A DNA stretch of 9,578 nucleotides from JBCDBH01 sp039184055 (GTDB lineage: Bacteria; Acidobacteriota; Thermoanaerobaculia; Multivoradales; J023). How positions within the stretch are numbered: the first letter of the stretch is position 1; each line of letters starts with the position of its first letter. A model generated the notes under the pieces. It worked only from the letters and a program-made list of their open reading frames with translations, was not told the origin of the DNA and did no database searches. The stretch lies in the NCBI GenBank assembly GCA_039184055.1, contig JBCDBH010000230.1, forward strand, positions 1 through 9,578. Reading direction: 5' to 3'. The position numbers and the translations under genes are program-made. Of the stretch, positions 6,317 through 9,578 are shown one piece after another.

Positions 6317-7257
6317 CGCTCGATCACGCGGATGGTCTCGTCTTGACAGTCTTTGAGCCGTGCGTGACCACGGCCGCCGTCTTTGGCCTGGTAGAGAAGC
6401 TTGTCGGCGAGCTGGATCGCAATATCGAAAGAGCTGTCGTCGGAGGGCACGATGCTCACCGCGCCGATGCTGATCGAAACCGTGTCGCCGCTCGGTGAGT
6501 CGCGGTGTTCGAGCGCGAGCGCGGCGATGTCGTCGAGAATCCGACGCAGTACGATCCCGAGCCCGGCGGCGTCGGTATCGGGAAGGATCGCCGCGAATTC
6601 TTCACCTCCATAGCGCGCGACGAGATCACCCGAGCGCCGCAGGGCGGTCTTCAGCGTGGTGGCGACTTGACGCAGACACTCATCACCACGCGCGTGACCG
6701 TAGGTGTCGTTGTAACGTTTGAAGTGGTCGACATCGGCCATGAACAATCCAAGCCGCGCGGTATTGCGACGCGCCCGTCGCCACTCGAGGGTCAGCCGGT
6801 CGTCGAAGGTACGACGGTTGGCGATTCCGGTGAGCCCATCGAGGGAGGCGAGCCGGGTGAGGAGATCACGCGCTTCTTTCAGCTCGAGGTGGGTACGCAC
6901 CCGAGCGCGAACGATCGGCGGCGAAATCGGCTTGGTGATGTAGTCGACCCCACCCACCGCGAAGCCATGAGCCTCGTCTTCCACCTCACCGAGCGAGCTG
7001 ACGAAGATCACCGGAATATCGGCCGTGGTGTCGTCGGATTTGAGACGGGAACACACCTCGAAGCCATCGATTTCGGGCATGACCACGTCGAGCAGGATCA
7101 GATCGATGTCGCCCTCGGCGGCGATTTCGAGCGCGTTGTGACCGTCGGTGGCGAAGAACAACCGATAGCGGTCGCCGAGCACCTCGGCGAGCCCGTGTAT
7201 GTTGCTCGGCAAATCGTCGACGATCAGGATGCGAGACCGGCTGTCCTCGTCGCTCAT
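6313..7257 (-). CDS. REC-GGDEF response regulator, diguanylate cyclase
   Basis: This 314-residue soluble protein should make cyclic di-GMP from two GTP under control of phosphorylation. Residues 8-125 form a receiver domain with acidic pair D14-D15, phospho-acceptor D57 (LILLDVVMPEIDG), S87-S88 and K109 of the KP motif. A short helical linker (about 121-137) leads to a GGDEF domain beginning DGLTGIANRR (140-149). The metal-binding stretch is ADVDHFKRYND (174-184) and the active site is YGGEEF (216-221). The inhibitory I-site RSGD (208-211) sits five residues before it, so product inhibition is probably retained. The layout resembles PleD-like regulators but with a single receiver. The ATG at 7257 overlaps the stop of the upstream kinase gene as ATGA, with GAGAGG just upstream, so the two are probably co-translated. 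That kinase is the obvious phosphodonor (inference). Confidence 0.93.
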   Translation of the reverse strand: MSDEDSRSRILIVDDLPSNIHGLAEVLGDRYRLFFATDGHNALEIAAEGDIDLILLDVVMPEIDGFEVCSRLKSDDTTADIPVIFVSSLGEVEDEAHGFAVGGVDYITKPISPPIVRARVRTHLELKEARDLLTRLASLDGLTGIANRRTFDDRLTLEWRRARRNTARLGLFMADVDHFKRYNDTYGHARGDECLRQVATTLKTALRRSGDLVARYGGEEFAAILPDTDAAGLGIVLRRILDDIAALALEHRDSPSGDTVSISIGAVSIVPSDDSSFDIAIQLADKLLYQAKDGGRGHARLKDCQDETIRVIER

Positions 7258-9578
7258 ACCAACCTCTCGCTGGCTCGTAGATCGGCCATCAATGATTCGA
7301 GCTCCCGTGCCGCGACACTGAATTCGAGACGCTCGACCTGTTCGACCAGCGTTTCCGCACGCTGCGGTGACAAGGTGCCGAGCGCGCCGATGAATCGGCG
7401 CACCGTTGTGTGCGCGGCGAGATCGTGATTCGCCAGCTCCTCACCGAGCTGACGCGCGGCGGCTTCGGCGGTTTCGAGGTCGAGCTCCGAGCCGGAGCTA
7501 CCACCCTTTCGGTCGCCCTCGGTGACGAGCCAGTCCCGGATCGATGACACCGCCTCGTCGAGTGCGGTGTGGAGTGGTCGCGCATCGGCTTCTCGCTCCC
7601 GGGTCAAATCCTGCTCGAGACGCCCCGCCTCGGTGGCGACCTGGCGCGCACCGATGGTGGCAGCCGCTCCTTTGAGGGTGTGCAGGAGCACGATGCGTTC
7701 CTCGTCACCGGAGCGTACGATGCCGTCGATGAAGTGACCCTTGGTCGTCTCGACCTGGCGGAGGAAATCACCGAGCAGACGACGATAGAGCGATCGGTTG
7801 CCACCGATCCGACGTAGACCGGCGTTGGTGTCGAGACCGGGAAGCTCCCTGTCGTTACCTGGCCGTTCTGGCCCGCGGCTCGGTTCGGCTTCCTCGACCG
7901 CGAGCCAACGACCCAAGACCGTCAGCAGGGTCTCCTCTTCGATAGGTTTCGACACGTAATCGTTCATCCCGGCGGCGAGGAAGCGCTCACGGTCACCGAG
8001 CATGGCATGGGCGGTCAGCGCAACGACCGGAACCTCGGCAAGGGCTTCGTCCTCACGCATGCGGCGGACGGTCTCGAGACCGTCGAGCTCGGGCATCTGG
8101 ACATCCATGAGCACCAGATCGAACGATTCCAACCGGAGCTTGTCGAGCGCTTCCAGACCGTTGTGTGCCTCCTCCACTTCGACCCCGGCGAGACGGAGAA
8201 GCTCACGCGCCACATCACGATTGATCTCGTTGTCTTCGGCCACCAAGACACGTTGTCCTGGCCGGAAGATCAGCTTGACGTCGGTGGAATCCGCCGCGTC
8301 GCCGTGCCAGGTGGGCTCGGCGAGCTCGAAAGTGGCGGTGAACTGAAACACGCTACCGACATCGGGTTCGCTCTCGACAGTGATCTCACCACCCATCATG
8401 CGCACCAGGCGTTGACTGATCGCCAAACCGAGACCCGTGCCACCCCAACGCCGAGTCATCGATGCATCGGCCTGAGTAAACGGATCGAAGAGCGACGAAA
8501 TGTGCTCGGCGGCGATTCCGACTCCGGTGTCTCGCACACCAAAACGGAGCTTCGCCCGCTCACGACGCACCTCGACAGTGTCGACCGCGACCACCACTTC
8601 CCCTTCGTCGGTAAATTTGACCGCGTTGTTGAGGAGATTGAGCAGAACCTGTTTGAGCCGTACGGGATCACCCTCGACTTTGCGTGGCACGTCGTCGGCG
8701 ATCGCGAAACGCACGTCGAGATGCTCGGCGCGAAAGCGGACGATCTCACCGAGCTCGATGAGCAGCTCGTCGAGATCGAAGCGCGCTTGGTGAAGCTCGA
8801 GTCGCCCCGCTTCGATCTTCGATAAATCGAGAATGTCCTCGATGATCTCCAGGAGATGGCGTCCCGACAAGCCGATCTTGCTCACGTAGTCGCGTTGCTT
8901 GGTTGACAGCGGTGTCTTGAGAGCGAGCGTGACCATACCGAGAATCGCGTTGAGTGGCGTCCGGATCTCATGGCTCATATTGGCCAAGAACCGACTCTTG
9001 GCCTGGCTCGCTTCTTCGGCGTGCTCCTTCGCCAGACGCAGCTCGACTTCGGCACGCTCGAGACGAAGCGCCTGACGCTGAAGCAAACGCAACACGAAAA
9101 TGAGCGCCAACCAAACCAGGAGCCAACTTCCCAGGACGATCCGGGTCACCTCACCGAGCTGCCGCTGAACGTCGGTCGCCAATTGGTTGAAGAAACGGCT
9201 GCTTACATGGAGCGTCGCGTTGGCCAGCAGCTCCGACGATTCGGGATCGTAGATCGGTACCTCGACACGAAAGCTATCGTCCGCCGGCGTGCCGACCTGT
9301 TGATCGAGCGAGCCTTCCGGCATATCGATCAGGTCATAGTCGACCTGGAGTGAAATGGCATCGAAATACGGCGTGTCGGAGCCGATGTCACGGAGGATGA
9401 GCAATTCGTCGAGGGTGCGCGCCAAGGCCTCGGCACGCTCCTCCTGCTCGACCCGACGGAGCGCCACACCCGTGGCGCGAACCTGCGAGCTCGCCAGGAT
9501 CTCGGCCTGTGCTTCGGCTTCGTTGACCAAACGGGGCTCCAAAACCGTTCGCCAATAGCCGGTCATCAAACCGACGAA
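7254..9578 (-). CDS. Hybrid sensor histidine kinase with REC and HPt (5' end outside window)
   Basis: Numbering is from the TTG at 9569, giving 771 visible residues. About 130 extracytoplasmic sensor residues (roughly 10-142), not matching a domain I recognise, precede a membrane span (143-163) and a coiled linker (164-190). Then come a HisKA domain with phospho-histidine H200 in SHEIRTP, and an ATPase domain with N-box NLLNNAVKFT (311-320), G1 DTGVGI (347-352), FDPFTQAD (361-368) and G2 GGTGLGL (376-382). A receiver follows with E445-D446, D489, T519 and K541. An HPt domain with H630 in LLHTLKGAAATIGA and a helical tail (690-771) end the protein. The relay His-Asp-His can pass phosphate to the cyclase encoded next. 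The frame is open to the window edge without a stop. There is no ribosome site before the TTG (9569) or ATG (9566), and the first membrane span expected before the sensor is absent. The true start is therefore almost certainly beyond 9578. Confidence 0.92.
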   Translation of the reverse strand, partial: FVGLMTGYWRTVLEPRLVNEAEAQAEILASSQVRATGVALRRVEQEERAEALARTLDELLILRDIGSDTPYFDAISLQVDYDLIDMPEGSLDQQVGTPADDSFRVEVPIYDPESSELLANATLHVSSRFFNQLATDVQRQLGEVTRIVLGSWLLVWLALIFVLRLLQRQALRLERAEVELRLAKEHAEEASQAKSRFLANMSHEIRTPLNAILGMVTLALKTPLSTKQRDYVSKIGLSGRHLLEIIEDILDLSKIEAGRLELHQARFDLDELLIELGEIVRFRAEHLDVRFAIADDVPRKVEGDPVRLKQVLLNLLNNAVKFTDEGEVVVAVDTVEVRRERAKLRFGVRDTGVGIAAEHISSLFDPFTQADASMTRRWGGTGLGLAISQRLVRMMGGEITVESEPDVGSVFQFTATFELAEPTWHGDAADSTDVKLIFRPGQRVLVAEDNEINRDVARELLRLAGVEVEEAHNGLEALDKLRLESFDLVLMDVQMPELDGLETVRRMREDEALAEVPVVALTAHAMLGDRERFLAAGMNDYVSKPIEEETLLTVLGRWLAVEEAEPSRGPERPGNDRELPGLDTNAGLRRIGGNRSLYRRLLGDFLRQVETTKGHFIDGIVRSGDEERIVLLHTLKGAAATIGARQVATEAGRLEQDLTREREADARPLHTALDEAVSSIRDWLVTEGDRKGGSSGSELDLETAEAAARQLGEELANHDLAAHTTVRRFIGALGTLSPQRAETLVEQVERLEFSVAARELESLMADLRASERLV

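Noticed and set aside
6505..7428. A 307-codon plus-strand open frame opposite the cyclase gene
   Set aside because: It is antisense to a complete REC-GGDEF protein with all catalytic motifs and has no motif of its own.
8007..8825. A 272-codon plus-strand open frame opposite the kinase gene
   Set aside because: It is a shadow of the HATPase and receiver regions on the minus strand.
1..9578. tRNA or rRNA genes, CRISPR arrays, insertion sequences or attachment sites
   Set aside because: No cloverleaf, spaced repeat array, transposase or terminal inverted repeat was seen. Nearly all the sequence is explained by five intact-looking genes.

Overview
The window is GC-rich and densely coded. It holds five protein genes in three transcription units, plus one notable intergenic region. 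There are no RNA genes, mobile elements or CRISPR arrays. The organism is a Gram-negative-type bacterium. An ABC-2 permease fused to a GldG-like subunit, followed by a long DUF4340 protein, reminds me most of Planctomycetota. That is inference from memory of the families; Myxococcota-like or gammaproteobacterial origins are not excluded.

Region 1 (13-4870, minus strand) is a three-gene operon for a GldA/GldF/GldG-type ABC system. Reading leftwards from 4870 it encodes a GldA-like ATPase, a 903-residue permease/GldG fusion that starts at a GTG at 4064, and a membrane-anchored DUF4340 protein. Both junctions are 4-base stop/start overlaps (GTGA and ATGA) preceded by Shine-Dalgarno sequences, so the three products are probably made in fixed proportion and act as one envelope complex of unknown substrate.

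Region 2 (4871-5175) is a 305-base divergent intergenic region. Seven GTAC tetranucleotides fall within 92 bases. They include two copies of an 8-base palindrome 14 bases apart and a perfect 9+9 inverted repeat. Three of the GTAC centres are spaced exactly 21 bases apart, about two helical turns. This looks like an operator array for an unidentified regulator and is the least explained feature of the window.

Region 3 (5176-6294, plus strand) is a single gene for an AlkC-type DNA alkylation repair glycosylase with a C-terminal beta-rich, probably Ig-like, domain. It converges on region 4 across an 18-base gap with a small hairpin.

Region 4 (6313-9578, minus strand) is a translationally coupled signalling pair. 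One gene encodes a membrane hybrid histidine kinase (HisKA, HATPase, REC, HPt) that runs off the right edge of the window. The other encodes a REC-GGDEF diguanylate cyclase with intact active and inhibitory sites. The simplest reading is a phosphorelay from kinase through its own REC and HPt to the REC of the cyclase, converting an envelope signal into c-di-GMP.
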